NCBI RefSeq assembly: GCF_030159255.1
Contig: NZ_BSCT01000008.1
Location: forward strand, 62,001-126,000
Source: Bradyrhizobium sp. SSBR45G
Lineage (GTDB): Bacteria > Pseudomonadota > Alphaproteobacteria > Rhizobiales > Xanthobacteraceae
Length of the DNA stretch: 64,000 nucleotides
Direction: 5' to 3'
The position numbers and the translations under genes were made by a program. Below, in pieces: positions 26,655-38,246 of this stretch. Under the pieces are notes generated by a model. It ran no database searches. It saw only the letters and a program-made list of their open reading frames with translations, and was not told the DNA's origin. Each line of letters opens with the position of its first letter. Position 1 is the first letter of the stretch.

Positions 26655-27707
26655 ATGGACCATGCCGCCGCACTCGTGTCGCTCGCGACCGCTGTGCCAC
26701 CTCATCAGTTCCGCCAGAACGAGGTGATGGAAGCCGCGCGCGTCGTGCTGTCGCCGCGCTTTCCACAGTTCGACACGATGGCGAGCCTGTTCGCCAACAC
26801 CGGCATCCGCCAGCGCTACGGCGTCAAGCCGATCGAATGGTACATGGAGCGGCGCGGCTGGCCGGAGCGCACGGAAGCCTATCTCGAAGGCGCCGAGGCG
26901 CTGTTCATCGAGGCCACCACCAAGGCGCTGGCGCAGGCCGATCTCGTCGCCGCTGACATCGACACCATCGTCACCGTGAGCTCGACGGGCATCGCGACGC
27001 CGACCTTGGAGGCGCGCGTCGCCGGCCGCATGGGCTTTCGCTCCGACGTCTCGCGCGTGCCGGTGTTCGGGCTCGGCTGCGCCGGCGGCGTCTCCGGCCT
27101 CTCGATCGCAGCAAGGCTGGCGCAGGCGCGGCCCGGCACCAACGTGCTGATGGTCACCTTCGAGCTGTGCACGCTGGCGGTGCGCCATGACGAGCTGACC
27201 AAGGCCAACATCGTCGCGCTCAGCCTGTTCGGCGACGGTGCCGCGGCCGCCATCCTGCGCGCCGGCGACGGCGGCGCTGTCCGCGTCGAGGCCACCGGCG
27301 AAAAGCTGTGGCCGGATACGCTGGACATCATGGGCTGGAGCGTCGATCCTGAGGGTTTTGGCGTCATCTTCCAGCGCACGATCCCGGACTTCGTCACCGA
27401 GAACATGGGCCCCGCGGTCAACGAGATCCTCGGCCGGATGAAGATCGCGCCTGGCGAGGTCGATCGCTTCGTCTGCCATCCCGGCGGCGCCAAGGTGATC
27501 ACGGCGCTGGAGCGCGCGCTGTCGCTCGGCCAGGGCACGCTCGACCATGAGCGCGAGGTCATCGCGGACTACGGCAACATGTCGGCGCCGACGGTGCTGT
27601 TCGTGCTGGAGCGCGCCCGCGCCCGCGGTCTGCCGCCGCGCTCGGTGCTCACGGCGCTCGGACCCGGTTTCACCGCAAGCTGCGTTTCACTGAGGCACGC
27701 CGCATGA
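26655..27707 (+). CDS. Type III polyketide synthase (chalcone/stilbene synthase superfamily)
   Basis: A 350-residue ketosynthase-like dimeric enzyme that extends an acyl-CoA with malonyl-CoA. The nucleophile is Cys142 in VPVFGLGCAGGVSGLSIAAR; the catalytic His lies in RFVCHPGGAKVITALERAL and the Asn in ADYGNMSAPTVLFVLERA. The ATG at 26655, preceded by GGAAGGA, is preferred to the upstream frame at 26595. The stop overlaps the ICMT-like gene by 4 bp, and the ICMT gene overlaps the MFS gene likewise, forming a tight three-gene operon. The product is not readable; alkylpyrones or alkylresorcinols are typical for bacterial enzymes of this type. Confidence 0.92.
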   Translation: MDHAAALVSLATAVPPHQFRQNEVMEAARVVLSPRFPQFDTMASLFANTGIRQRYGVKPIEWYMERRGWPERTEAYLEGAEALFIEATTKALAQADLVAADIDTIVTVSSTGIATPTLEARVAGRMGFRSDVSRVPVFGLGCAGGVSGLSIAARLAQARPGTNVLMVTFELCTLAVRHDELTKANIVALSLFGDGAAAAILRAGDGGAVRVEATGEKLWPDTLDIMGWSVDPEGFGVIFQRTIPDFVTENMGPAVNEILGRMKIAPGEVDRFVCHPGGAKVITALERALSLGQGTLDHEREVIADYGNMSAPTVLFVLERARARGLPPRSVLTALGPGFTASCVSLRHAA

Positions 27708-28213
27708 CCTTCGCCGCCTTCGTCCTCGCTCTCGTCACCATGCAGCGGCTCGGCGAGCTCGTGCTCGCCCGCCACAACACCAGGCGGCTGCGCGCGATGG
27801 GCGCGGTCGAGGTCGGGGCGGATCATTACCCGCTGATGATCTCGATGCATGCGGCGTGGCTGGTGTCGCTGTGGCTGCTCGGCGCCGACCAGGAGGTCGA
27901 CCCGTGGCTGCTGTCGGGCTTCGTGGCTCTGCAGGGGCTGCGCTGGTGGGTGCTGGCGACGCTCGGCCCGCGCTGGACGACGCGAATCATCATCCTGCCC
28001 GGCGCGCCGCTCGTCACCGACGGGCCGTATCGCTACATCTCGCATCCGAACTATCTGGTGGTGACGGCGGAGATCGCGCTGCTGCCGCTGGCGCTGCATC
28101 TGCCGCTGATCGCGCTGATCTTCTCCGGCCTGAATGCGGCGGTGCTGTTCATCCGCATCCGCGCCGAATCCGAGGCGCTCTCCTCAGGCGTCAGCGGCGG
28201 CCAGACCGCATGA
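27704..28213 (+). CDS. Isoprenylcysteine carboxyl methyltransferase (ICMT) family membrane methyltransferase
   Basis: A 169-residue membrane protein with four or five hydrophobic helices and the ICMT core: LVTDGPYRYISHPNYLVVTA (SAM and substrate region with RYxxHPNY) and a C-terminal RIRAESEAL. Bacteria lack prenylated CaaX proteins; in Bacillus subtilis the ICMT-like BpsB, encoded beside the type III PKS BpsA, O-methylates alkylpyrones. The same pairing here suggests methylation of the polyketide at the membrane (inference from family and context). Starts with ATG overlapping the PKS stop. Confidence 0.85.
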   Translation: MTFAAFVLALVTMQRLGELVLARHNTRRLRAMGAVEVGADHYPLMISMHAAWLVSLWLLGADQEVDPWLLSGFVALQGLRWWVLATLGPRWTTRIIILPGAPLVTDGPYRYISHPNYLVVTAEIALLPLALHLPLIALIFSGLNAAVLFIRIRAESEALSSGVSGGQTA

Positions 28214-29829
28214 GCGCGCCGGCCGCGCCGCAGGACTCGCCGGGCGTCACCACCTGGCTCGGCTTCGTCCTGATGTGCGTCGGCATGTTCATGGCGATCC
28301 TGGACATCCAGGTGGTGGCAACGTCGCTGCCGACCATCCAGGAGGCGCTCGGCATCACGCCGGACGCGATGAGCTGGATCCAGACGGCGTATCTGATCGC
28401 CGAGATCATCGCCATTCCGCTGACCGGCCTGCTCACGCGCGTGTTCACCTTGCGCTGGCTGTTCGTCGGCGCCGTCAGCGTGTTCACCGCCGCCTCGCTC
28501 GGCTGCGCGCTGAGCGGCAGTTTTCATATGCTGCTGGCGTTCCGCGTGCTGCAGGGCTTCTTCGGCGGCCTGCTGATCCCGGTGGTGTTCTCGGCGGTGT
28601 TCCTGCTGTTTCCGGCGCGGCTGCATGCGCTCGCCACCACCATCGGCGGCGTGGTCGCGGTGCTCGCGCCGACGGTCGGTCCGGTGGTCGGCGGCTTCAT
28701 CACCAACACCTGGTCGTGGCCGTGGCTGTTCCTGATCAACATCGCGCCGGGCATCCTCGCCGCAACGGTGACGCCGGCTCTGCTGCCGCGACAGGACGTG
28801 GAGCTGGGTGAGCTCGACAAGCTCGATCTGCTGGCGCTGCTGCTGCTCGCGGTGTCCCTGGCGAGCCTCGAGCTCGGCTTGAAGGAAGCGCCGAAGGGCG
28901 GCTGGCTGTCGTCGAACTGCATCGCGCTGCTGGTGCTGAGCGCGTCATGCCTTACGCTGCTGATCCAGCGGCTGCTGGCGGCAGCGCACCCGATCCTGCG
29001 GCTCGGCAGCTTTCAGCGCCGCTCGTTCACGCTCGGCTGCTTGTCGAGCTTCTGTCTCGGCATTGGCCTGTTCGGCTCGGTCTATCTGATGCCGGTGTTC
29101 CTCGCCTTCGTGCGCGGGCATGATGCGTTCGAGATCGGCAAGATCATGCTGGTGACGGGCGTCGCGCAACTGATCGCCGCGCCGTTCGTCACCGCGCTGG
29201 ACGGCAAGGTCGATGCGCGGCTGCTGACCGCGTTCGGCTTCGTCCTGTTCGGCGCCGGCCTTGCCGCCAGCGCGTTCCAGCCGGCCAGCGCGGACTATCA
29301 GGAGATGTTCTGGCCGCAGGTGGTGCGCGGCGTCGGCATCATGTTCTGCCTGCTGCCGCCGACCCGGATCGCGCTCGGCGACCTGCCGCAGGCCGAGGTC
29401 GCCGATGCCAGCGGGCTGTTCAACCTGATGCGCAATCTCGGCGGCGCCATCGGCATCGCGCTGATCGACACCATCATCTACGGCCGCGTCGCGCTGCATG
29501 CCCAGGCGTTCCGCGATCGGCTGATGGCGGGAGATACGGCCACGGCCAAGGCGATTGGGCTCGCGCCGGAGCTGCTGCGCAATCGTCCGCGCAACATCTC
29601 GGAGGAGCAGGCCATCGCCTATGTCCGGCCGCTGGTCGAGAAGGCGTCGCTGGCGCTGTGCGTCAATGAGGCCTGGGCGCTGCTTGCGGCGGTGGCGCTG
29701 CTCGGCTTCGTGCTGATTCCCTTCGCGCGCAACAAGGCGGCTAGCGCGTCGCCGCAGCTGATGCCGCTAGAGGCTGCGCAGCCGGCGCTCCGGCGACGGC
29801 TCGATCAGCTCGGGTCGCGGTCCGGATAG
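28210..29829 (+). CDS. MFS drug exporter, DHA2/EmrB-QacA type
   Basis: A 539-residue transporter with about 14 membrane segments. TM1 is TWLGFVLMCVGMFMAILDIQ with the DHA2 motif LDxxxxxxALP-like LDIQVVATSLPTIQEAL, and motif C-like GPVVGGFITNTWSWPWLFLI is present. It belongs to the EmrB/QacA proton-coupled multidrug exporters of the inner membrane. It starts with an ATG overlapping the ICMT stop by 4 bp, so it probably exports the methylated polyketide product (inference). Its last 63 bp overlap the convergent EI24 gene. Confidence 0.9.
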   Translation: MSAPAAPQDSPGVTTWLGFVLMCVGMFMAILDIQVVATSLPTIQEALGITPDAMSWIQTAYLIAEIIAIPLTGLLTRVFTLRWLFVGAVSVFTAASLGCALSGSFHMLLAFRVLQGFFGGLLIPVVFSAVFLLFPARLHALATTIGGVVAVLAPTVGPVVGGFITNTWSWPWLFLINIAPGILAATVTPALLPRQDVELGELDKLDLLALLLLAVSLASLELGLKEAPKGGWLSSNCIALLVLSASCLTLLIQRLLAAAHPILRLGSFQRRSFTLGCLSSFCLGIGLFGSVYLMPVFLAFVRGHDAFEIGKIMLVTGVAQLIAAPFVTALDGKVDARLLTAFGFVLFGAGLAASAFQPASADYQEMFWPQVVRGVGIMFCLLPPTRIALGDLPQAEVADASGLFNLMRNLGGAIGIALIDTIIYGRVALHAQAFRDRLMAGDTATAKAIGLAPELLRNRPRNISEEQAIAYVRPLVEKASLALCVNEAWALLAAVALLGFVLIPFARNKAASASPQLMPLEAAQPALRRRLDQLGSRSG

Positions 29830-30519
29830 GCGCTTGTGCAGGTGGACCATGAAGGCCATGCCGAACAGCGGCGTCGCCAGGTTCACGATCGGGATGGTGA
29901 CGAAGGCGGCGATGAACAGTCCCGCGATGAACACGGTGACGGCGTTGTCGCGCCGCATCGCCTTGGCTTCCGCCGGCGACCGGAAACGCATCGCGGCCAT
30001 CTCGAAATATTCGCGGCCGAGCAGCCAGGCGGTGGCGATGAAGAAGATCACGAAGCCGGCGCCGGCCAGCAGCACGAAGGGCAGGGCGACCAGATAGATC
30101 AGGATGGTGAGGGCGGCTGCCTTCACGCCCTCGATCAGGGCGACGCCGACGGGCAGGGCCTGCCCGGGACGCTCGGCCGGATAGTGCTCGCGCTCGACCA
30201 GATCGGCGACGTCGTCGACGAACAGGCTCGCGATCAGCGAAGTGATCGCCGGCATCAGCATGATGCCGCCGAACACGACGCCGAAGCCCGCTGCGATCGA
30301 GATGATCCAGGTCAGCACCTCGAGGGTGCCGTGCGAGTTCGGCCCGAGCATCGCCTCCGCCCAGCCCTCGCCGGCCGTCGCCATCCAGGTCAATAGCCGC
30401 TGCAGCCCGATCGCGAGCACCGTGACCAGCACCAGCGCCAGCCCGATCGAGCGCCACAGGATCGTGCGCATCGGCGGCGACAGAATCTGCGAAATCGCCT
30501 TGATGGCGGCGTCGATCAT
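29767..30519 (-). CDS. EI24/CysZ-like membrane protein
   Basis: A 250-residue inner-membrane protein of the EI24 domain family (CysZ relatives). Hydrophobic segments include ILWRSIGLALVLVTVLAIGL, ISIAAGFGVVFGGIMLMPAI, ALTILIYLVALPFVLLAGAG and VFIAGLFIAAFVTIPIVNLA. The central block GREYFEMAAMRF is the family signature region. CysZ imports sulfate in E. coli, but alphaproteobacterial members are uncharacterised, so the substrate is open. The 3' end overlaps the convergent MFS gene by 63 bp. Confidence 0.8.
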   Translation of the reverse strand: MIDAAIKAISQILSPPMRTILWRSIGLALVLVTVLAIGLQRLLTWMATAGEGWAEAMLGPNSHGTLEVLTWIISIAAGFGVVFGGIMLMPAITSLIASLFVDDVADLVEREHYPAERPGQALPVGVALIEGVKAAALTILIYLVALPFVLLAGAGFVIFFIATAWLLGREYFEMAAMRFRSPAEAKAMRRDNAVTVFIAGLFIAAFVTIPIVNLATPLFGMAFMVHLHKRLSGPRPELIEPSPERRLRSL

Positions 30520-30626
30520 GACGGTGGAACCTCTCTGTTAGCCTCGCGTGAGGAGGTAGACACGGCCGCAGGCTTCGGCAAGTCCGTCCTCCCCACCGCA
30601 CGCAAATGCGCCAAGACTGCTTCCTT

Positions 30627-30702
30627 CGTCATTGCGAGCGCAGCGAAGCAATCCAGGGTGGTGGGCGGGACTCTGGATTGCTTCGCTGCGCTCGCAATGA
30701 CG
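30627..30702. repeat. Perfect 29-bp inverted repeat
   Basis: 30627-30655 (starts CGTCATTGCGAGCGCAGCGA) is the exact reverse complement of 30674-30702, with an 18-nt spacer. A diverged copy is at 58752-58833. It lies just after the copper ATPase stop and could end that transcript. Confidence 0.85.
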
Positions 30703-30723
30703 GCGGAGAGACCGTACGTCGCC

Positions 30724-33411
<2,688 letters not shown>

Positions 33412-33430
33412 CGTCCAGCCTCTTGAAACC

Positions 33431-33449
33431 TATACCCTGTAGGGGTATA
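33431..33449. promoter_or_regulatory. CsoR-type operator between copA and csoR
   Basis: TATACCC-TGTAG-GGGTATA is a 19-bp inverted repeat with 7-bp arms, matching the general TACCC/GGGTA form of CsoR operators. It lies 18 bp before copA and 8 bp before csoR, where binding would block both promoters. Confidence 0.8.
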
Positions 33450-33457
33450 TAGAGCGC

Positions 33458-33733
33458 ATGCGCGACGACATCAAGACATCCTGTCAGAAACGTTTGAGCC
33501 GGATCGAGGGGCAGGTCAGGGGCCTGTCCAAGATGGTCGAGGACAACCGCTACTGCATCGACATCGTGACGCAGATCTCGGCTGTCAGGGCGGCGCTCCG
33601 CCGCGTCGAGGAGGAGATTTTGCGCGACCACGTCGCGCATTGCGTCGAGCACGCCATCGCCTCCGGCGACAAGGCCGACCAGCGGCAGAAGATTGCCGAG
33701 CTGATGGACGTGATCGGCCGGTCGGATCGCTGA
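33458..33733 (+). CDS. csoR: CsoR/FrmR-family copper-sensing repressor
   Basis: A 91-residue all-helical repressor. CQKRLSRIEGQVRGLSKMVE is the family DNA-binding start. Cys33, His58 and Cys62 have the same spacing (25 and 4) as the Cys-His-Cys Cu(I) site of CsoR, which separates it from FrmR and RcnR. It releases DNA when Cu(I) binds. It is divergent from the copper ATPase and starts 8 bp after the operator, so it should repress both genes. Confidence 0.9.
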   Translation: MRDDIKTSCQKRLSRIEGQVRGLSKMVEDNRYCIDIVTQISAVRAALRRVEEEILRDHVAHCVEHAIASGDKADQRQKIAELMDVIGRSDR

Positions 33734-33748
33734 GCGGGTCGCGCTCGC

Positions 33749-34726
33749 TTAGACCGCAACCCTCCGCCGACGTGCGGCCACGCGCGGCGCTAGCTTTCGC
33801 ACGGGTTCGGCGACGAGAAAATGCTCGTTGACCACGAGCCGTTCGCTGACCTTCTCGATCGTCACTTCCGCAGCCGCAGCCGGCTGCGGCGCCTCTTCGT
33901 CAGCCGCCTGAGGAACGAGCGGCGGCGCTGTGATGGCTCCTGGAAACACGGCGAATTCGCCCGCTACCTCCGCGAGCGGCTTCTGCTTGTCGGCCCAATG
34001 GAGAGTCGTGTAGTCGAAGCCGTTGACGATGGTCGGCTTGACGATCTCGAAATAGGGCGAGATGTCGAAATCGCGCGGCATGTACAGCGAGGAATCGCGG
34101 ATGTGCAGGATCTCGCGCTTGGCGCGCCGCGACGGTGCCCGCGTGATCTTCGGCAGGATCGGATAGCGCACCGCGTCGAACGCCTGCGCGATCAATGCCG
34201 AGCAGATCATCTTGGTCGGATCGCCGGAGCCCAGCGCGATCATGCGCCGCCGCCAGCGCTGCGGGATCGGCATCGGGATCAAATAGCGCATCAGGTCAAT
34301 GATGTTCTTGGTGTCGTAGCCGAAGCCGATGCGGTTGATGGCGTAGCGGCACACCGTGTGCCGGTCCTCGAAGGTCAGCCCGACCGGGCGGCACACGCGG
34401 GTGTGATAGTCGAAATATTTCGACAGCGGCGCCGAGATCACGCCGTCGCCGACATAGGCCTCGACCAGAACATGCGGCTCGCCGTCAGGCTCGACGGCGC
34501 CGTCGATCGGACCGACATAGAGCGCGGCATGCGACCAGGTCGACTGCGTGAGATATTTGATGATGCCGGAGATGCGGCTGTTGCCTTCGACCAGCAGCAC
34601 GTCGCCGGGCTGCATGTCCTTGCGAAGGTAGTCGGGATCGCTCGGGGTGAACGGCTCGTAGCCCGGTATCTCCTTCTGGAGATAGGCGGCAATCAGCTTG
34701 CCGATCTGATCGAGCACGATACCCAT
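33749..34726 (-). CDS. YiiX/YebB-like permuted papain-fold cysteine hydrolase
   Basis: A 325-residue protein of the permuted NlpC/P60 type. The His comes first, in the block GDVLLVEGNSRISGIIKYLT followed by QSTWSHAALYVG, and the nucleophilic Cys later in DPTKMICSALIAQAFDAV, the reversed order typical of this group. There is no obvious signal peptide; the C-terminus is Pro/Ala-rich and ends in a basic run (RVAARRRRVAV). Substrates of such proteins are unknown, with amide or ester bonds of peptides or lipids suggested. It converges on csoR with 15 bp between them. Confidence 0.8.
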   Translation of the reverse strand: MGIVLDQIGKLIAAYLQKEIPGYEPFTPSDPDYLRKDMQPGDVLLVEGNSRISGIIKYLTQSTWSHAALYVGPIDGAVEPDGEPHVLVEAYVGDGVISAPLSKYFDYHTRVCRPVGLTFEDRHTVCRYAINRIGFGYDTKNIIDLMRYLIPMPIPQRWRRRMIALGSGDPTKMICSALIAQAFDAVRYPILPKITRAPSRRAKREILHIRDSSLYMPRDFDISPYFEIVKPTIVNGFDYTTLHWADKQKPLAEVAGEFAVFPGAITAPPLVPQAADEEAPQPAAAAEVTIEKVSERLVVNEHFLVAEPVRKLAPRVAARRRRVAV

Positions 34727-34916
34727 GACGCTCCCCGGTCGACCTTGTCCGGCCGCCTGCTTTCCCTTCTTCCATGATGGTCGATTGCGGTTGCAATTTG
34801 GTTCATAGTCGAACTGATTTAGACGGTATGGGATTTACCATCCCCGTTGCCGCAGCGCGGCGGATGCGGCAAAATTCGGCGCAAACGCGCTTTTCAAAGC
34901 TTTCGGAAACCATGTC

Positions 34917-36320
34917 ATGAGCTTCACGCGCCGCGGCTTCCTTTCCGCTTCCGCGGCGCTGGCCGCCATGCCCCTCGTCGGCCGCCCAGCGTGGGCTGCG
35001 GTTCCGCACGAGGCTGACATTGTCGTGATCGGGGCGGGGGCGGCCGGCATCGCCGCGGCGCGCCGCATCGCGGCGGCCAACCGCAAGGTCGTCCTGCTCG
35101 AAGCGTCGTCGCAGATCGGCGGCCGCTGCAGCACCGATGCCGCGACATTCGGTGTGCCGTTCGATCGTGGCGCGCGCTGGCTGCTCAATGCCGACAGCAA
35201 CCCGATCGGCAAGCTCGCCCGCGGCGTCGGCCTCGACGTCGTGGCCGCGCCGGTCGGCCAGAAGATCCGCGTCGGCCGGCGCAATGCGCGGCCGGGCGAA
35301 ACCGAGCAGTTCCTGGCGGGCCTGGTGCGCGCCAACCGCGCCATCGACGAGGCCTCGCGCGGCAAGATCGATGTGTCCTGTGCCGCGGCCCTGCCGAAGG
35401 ATCTCGGCGACTGGACGGGCACCACCGCCTTCGTGCTCGGCGCCAGCGCGACCGGCAAGGACGTCGCTGATCTCTCGGTCATGGACAAGGCGCGCGCCCA
35501 GGATCGCAGTGCGCCGCTCGCCTGCCGCCAGGGCCTTGGCACGCTCGTCAGCAAGCTCGGCGAGCAGCTGCCGGTTGCACTGTCGACCCCGGCGACGCGC
35601 ATCGTGTGGAGCAACCGCGACGTCGCGGTGGAAACGCCGTCGGGGCGCATCGCGACCCGGGCGGTGATTCTCACGGTCTCGACCAACGTGCTGACCTCAG
35701 GCGCGATCAAATTTGCGCCCGAGCTGCCGAAGCGTCAGCTCGACGCCGCAGCAAAGCTCAGCCTCGGCAGCACCGATCACATCGCGCTGATGCTCTCGGG
35801 CAATCCGCTCGGCCTGTCGCGTGACGAGGTCATCGTCGAGCAGAGCAATTCGAACCGCACCGGTCTGTTGCTCGCCAATATCGGCGGCTCGTCGCTGTGC
35901 ACCGTGGATGTCGCCGGTTCGTTCGGTCGCGACCTCTCAGCCCAAGGCGAAGCGGCCATGACCGCGTTCGCCAAGGAGTGGATCGGCAAGCTGTTCGGCA
36001 GCGAAGCCGCCGCTGCGGTGAAGTCCTCCGCGGCCACGCGCTGGAACCAGGTGCCGGGCGTGCTCGGTGCGATGTCGGCGGCGGCGCCTGGCAGCCAAGG
36101 CGCCCGCAGGATCCTCAGCGAGCCCTTGGGGCCGCTGTTTCTCGCCGGCGAAGCCACGCATGAGACGCTGTGGGGCACGGTCGACGGCGCCTGGGATTCC
36201 GGCGAGCGCGCCGCAGAAGCTGCGCTGCGCCGGATCGGCGCGTTGAAGGATCCCGAGTCCGAACAGAGCGAGCGGCCGCGCAACCGTCGCCGCAAGGGTC
36301 GTGCCTCGCCGGAGGATTGA
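34917..36320 (+). CDS. Tat-exported FAD-dependent amine oxidase
   Basis: A 467-residue flavoprotein with a twin-arginine signal, MSFTRRGFLSASAALAAMPL. The FAD loop is DIVVIGAGAAGIAAARRIAA followed by VVLLEASSQIGGRCST, and the C-terminal FAD segment is PLFLAGEATHETLWGTVDGA, as in monoamine oxidases. It probably oxidises amines in the periplasm; substrate unknown. The last residues are basic (RPRNRRRKGRASPED). It stands alone between a minus-strand hydrolase gene and a repeat element. Confidence 0.9.
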   Translation: MSFTRRGFLSASAALAAMPLVGRPAWAAVPHEADIVVIGAGAAGIAAARRIAAANRKVVLLEASSQIGGRCSTDAATFGVPFDRGARWLLNADSNPIGKLARGVGLDVVAAPVGQKIRVGRRNARPGETEQFLAGLVRANRAIDEASRGKIDVSCAAALPKDLGDWTGTTAFVLGASATGKDVADLSVMDKARAQDRSAPLACRQGLGTLVSKLGEQLPVALSTPATRIVWSNRDVAVETPSGRIATRAVILTVSTNVLTSGAIKFAPELPKRQLDAAAKLSLGSTDHIALMLSGNPLGLSRDEVIVEQSNSNRTGLLLANIGGSSLCTVDVAGSFGRDLSAQGEAAMTAFAKEWIGKLFGSEAAAAVKSSAATRWNQVPGVLGAMSAAAPGSQGARRILSEPLGPLFLAGEATHETLWGTVDGAWDSGERAAEAALRRIGALKDPESEQSERPRNRRRKGRASPED

Positions 36321-36345
36321 GCCGAACGACTTTACTTTGACGGCT

Positions 36346-36483
36346 GTAGGGTGGGCAAAGCCGCAGCCGTGCTGTGTCCGCGTTCGAGATCGCTGTGGCG
36401 TCGTGCCCACCATCCTGCTGATGAGTTCGCGGCTCGACGGTGGACATGCTGCCGCCTGGCGGCGGCTGCTTTGTCCACCCTAC
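36346..36483. repeat. GTAGGGTGGGCAAAG inverted-repeat element
   Basis: GTAGGGTGGGCAAAG (36346-36360) and CTTTGTCCACCCTAC (36469-36483) are imperfect terminal inverted repeats (one mismatch). A 94-bp relative is at 48294-48387. The right end overlaps the last bases and stop codon of the hydrolase gene starting at 37436. Confidence 0.8.
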
Positions 36484-37436
36484 ACCGGCAACTTCAACTC
36501 CATCAGGTCCTTCGCGACGATGATGCGGCCCGTGTAGTTCTTCTTGACGTCGCGCGTCCAATCCTCGTCGGTGACCTCGGGATCGTCGCCGGGAACGAAG
36601 TGGCTGAGCACCAGCACCTTCACGCCGGCCGCAGCGGCGATGCGGCCGACGTCCTCGGTGGTGGTATGGCTTTCGAGCAGATGCTTTTTCAGCGTCGATC
36701 CGTTCTTCGTCTTCAGCACGAGCCGGTCGACGGCCGGCACGTACAGGCATTCGTGCACGAGCACGTCGGCGCCCCTGGCGAAGTCAGCGAGCTTGGGGTT
36801 GTAGGCGGTGTCGCTGGAGAACACGATCGTGCCGTCCGGCGTCTCGAACTTGTAGGCGAAATTGTCGGTGATCGGCGGATGCGGCGTGCGGAACGCGGTC
36901 ACCGTGACGTCCGCCGTCTTCAGGACGACGCCATCGTCGTCGATGTCTTTCGCAATCAGCAGCGGCCGTGGATCGGGGCGGCCCTCGTCCTCGATGCGGG
37001 TGTCGACATCGAACTTGTTGGTTGTCCAGAAGCTCCTGGTCATCGCCTCCAGCCCCTTCGGTCCGAACGACTGGATGGGTGTCGACAAGCCTGCGGCCCA
37101 GGCATTGTAGACCAGGTTGCCGTATTCGAGATTGTGATCGGAATGATGGTGACTGATCAGAATGTATTTCACGGACGGGATCGGCACGCCGGCATTGACG
37201 AGCTGGCGGCTGACGCCCATGCCGCAATCGATCACGAAGGGCGTCCCATTCACGACCACGAGATTGGCGGGATTGGAGGCACCGACGCCGACCCGCGGGC
37301 CACCTTTTGTGCCGAGGAAGACGATACGCGTGCCGGTCTTCGTGCCCTGGTTCGTACCCTGGGCGAACGCCGATGGCGCTGCGATGGCGCCAGCGGTTCC
37401 CAACGCAAGCGTCAACATGGTTCGGCGATTGATCAC
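36480..37436 (-). CDS. Exported metallo-beta-lactamase-fold hydrolase
   Basis: A 318-residue protein with a Tat-like signal (MINRRTMLTLALGTAGAIAA, cleavage near SAFAQ). The metal motif is SHHHSDHNLEYG (HxHxDH), with further ligands in FSSDTAYNPKL and ESHTTTEDVG, the pattern of RNase Z-like/arylsulfatase-type members. Substrate is unknown; export argues against a tRNA-processing role. The stop TAG lies inside the end of the 36346-36483 repeat, so the extreme C-terminus was probably altered by that element. Confidence 0.87.
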   Translation of the reverse strand: MINRRTMLTLALGTAGAIAAPSAFAQGTNQGTKTGTRIVFLGTKGGPRVGVGASNPANLVVVNGTPFVIDCGMGVSRQLVNAGVPIPSVKYILISHHHSDHNLEYGNLVYNAWAAGLSTPIQSFGPKGLEAMTRSFWTTNKFDVDTRIEDEGRPDPRPLLIAKDIDDDGVVLKTADVTVTAFRTPHPPITDNFAYKFETPDGTIVFSSDTAYNPKLADFARGADVLVHECLYVPAVDRLVLKTKNGSTLKKHLLESHTTTEDVGRIAAAAGVKVLVLSHFVPGDDPEVTDEDWTRDVKKNYTGRIIVAKDLMELKLPV

Positions 37437-37469
37437 GACGTCCTCCCGATCGGTCTCGTTGCGGGGAAG

Positions 37470-38246
37470 CTAGCCGCGTCCGAGCAGGCCGTCGAGAGCC
37501 GGCAGACCGACGATCACAGCGATGGCGATCAGCGCGTAGCAGATGCTGCGGAACACCCGCTCGCTGGCGCGGCCGAACAGCGAGGCGCCCAGGGCTACTC
37601 CAAGCGCGTAGACGGGACCGATCAGGAGCGAGAGCTTCAGCGAGTCCCAGGTGATCAGCCCGCTCGCCGCATAGCTGATCATCGCGAAGCAATCCGAGGC
37701 GCCGAAGAACAGCACGATGTTGGCGCGCGCAATCTTCGACGGGATCTGACGTCCCAGCCAATAGCCGACGATCGGTGGACCTCCGGTCTGGGCCACGCCG
37801 CTGCAGAAGCCCGAGACGGCACCGACCGCAACCGAGAGCGCCGTGTGGTCCTTGCCGCGATAGCGCCAGCCCGAGATCAGCAGTGCGAGCAGCGCGATCA
37901 CGAAGCCGGTAATGATCCAGCGCACGGTGACCGGATCGAGCCGGCTGAGGAAGTACGTGCCCACGGGCACGCCGACCAGCGCGCCCGCAACGATCACGGC
38001 GGTCGCCCTGCGGTCGGCCTCGCGCCAGGCGTTGGGCACGGTCGGTGCCATCGAGACGAAGTCGATCACTAGCAGCAAGGGCGCAACGAGGCGCGGCGTC
38101 GCGAAGCTGCTCGCCAGCGGCATGAAGATCAGCGCCGCGCCGAAGCCGGAGAAGCCCCGCGCGGTCGCGGCGATCAAGGCAACGATCGCCAATGCGATCG
38201 TCGTGAACAGGCTGAGATCGGCAGGGATGAGGCCGGAGAGGCTCAT
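37470..38246 (-). CDS. TauE/SafE family membrane permease
   Basis: A 258-residue polytopic protein with about eight helices, for example [33 protein letters not shown] and a second-half repeat [20 protein letters not shown]. The duplicated four-helix layout with G-F-G-A and GPPI-like turns is the TauE/SafE (DUF81) pattern, linked to export or uptake of sulfonates and other organic anions. It starts 3 bp before the pheT stop on the same strand, but is more likely a separate neighbour than part of the translation operon in function. Confidence 0.87.
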   Translation of the reverse strand: MSLSGLIPADLSLFTTIALAIVALIAATARGFSGFGAALIFMPLASSFATPRLVAPLLLVIDFVSMAPTVPNAWREADRRATAVIVAGALVGVPVGTYFLSRLDPVTVRWIITGFVIALLALLISGWRYRGKDHTALSVAVGAVSGFCSGVAQTGGPPIVGYWLGRQIPSKIARANIVLFFGASDCFAMISYAASGLITWDSLKLSLLIGPVYALGVALGASLFGRASERVFRSICYALIAIAVIVGLPALDGLLGRG

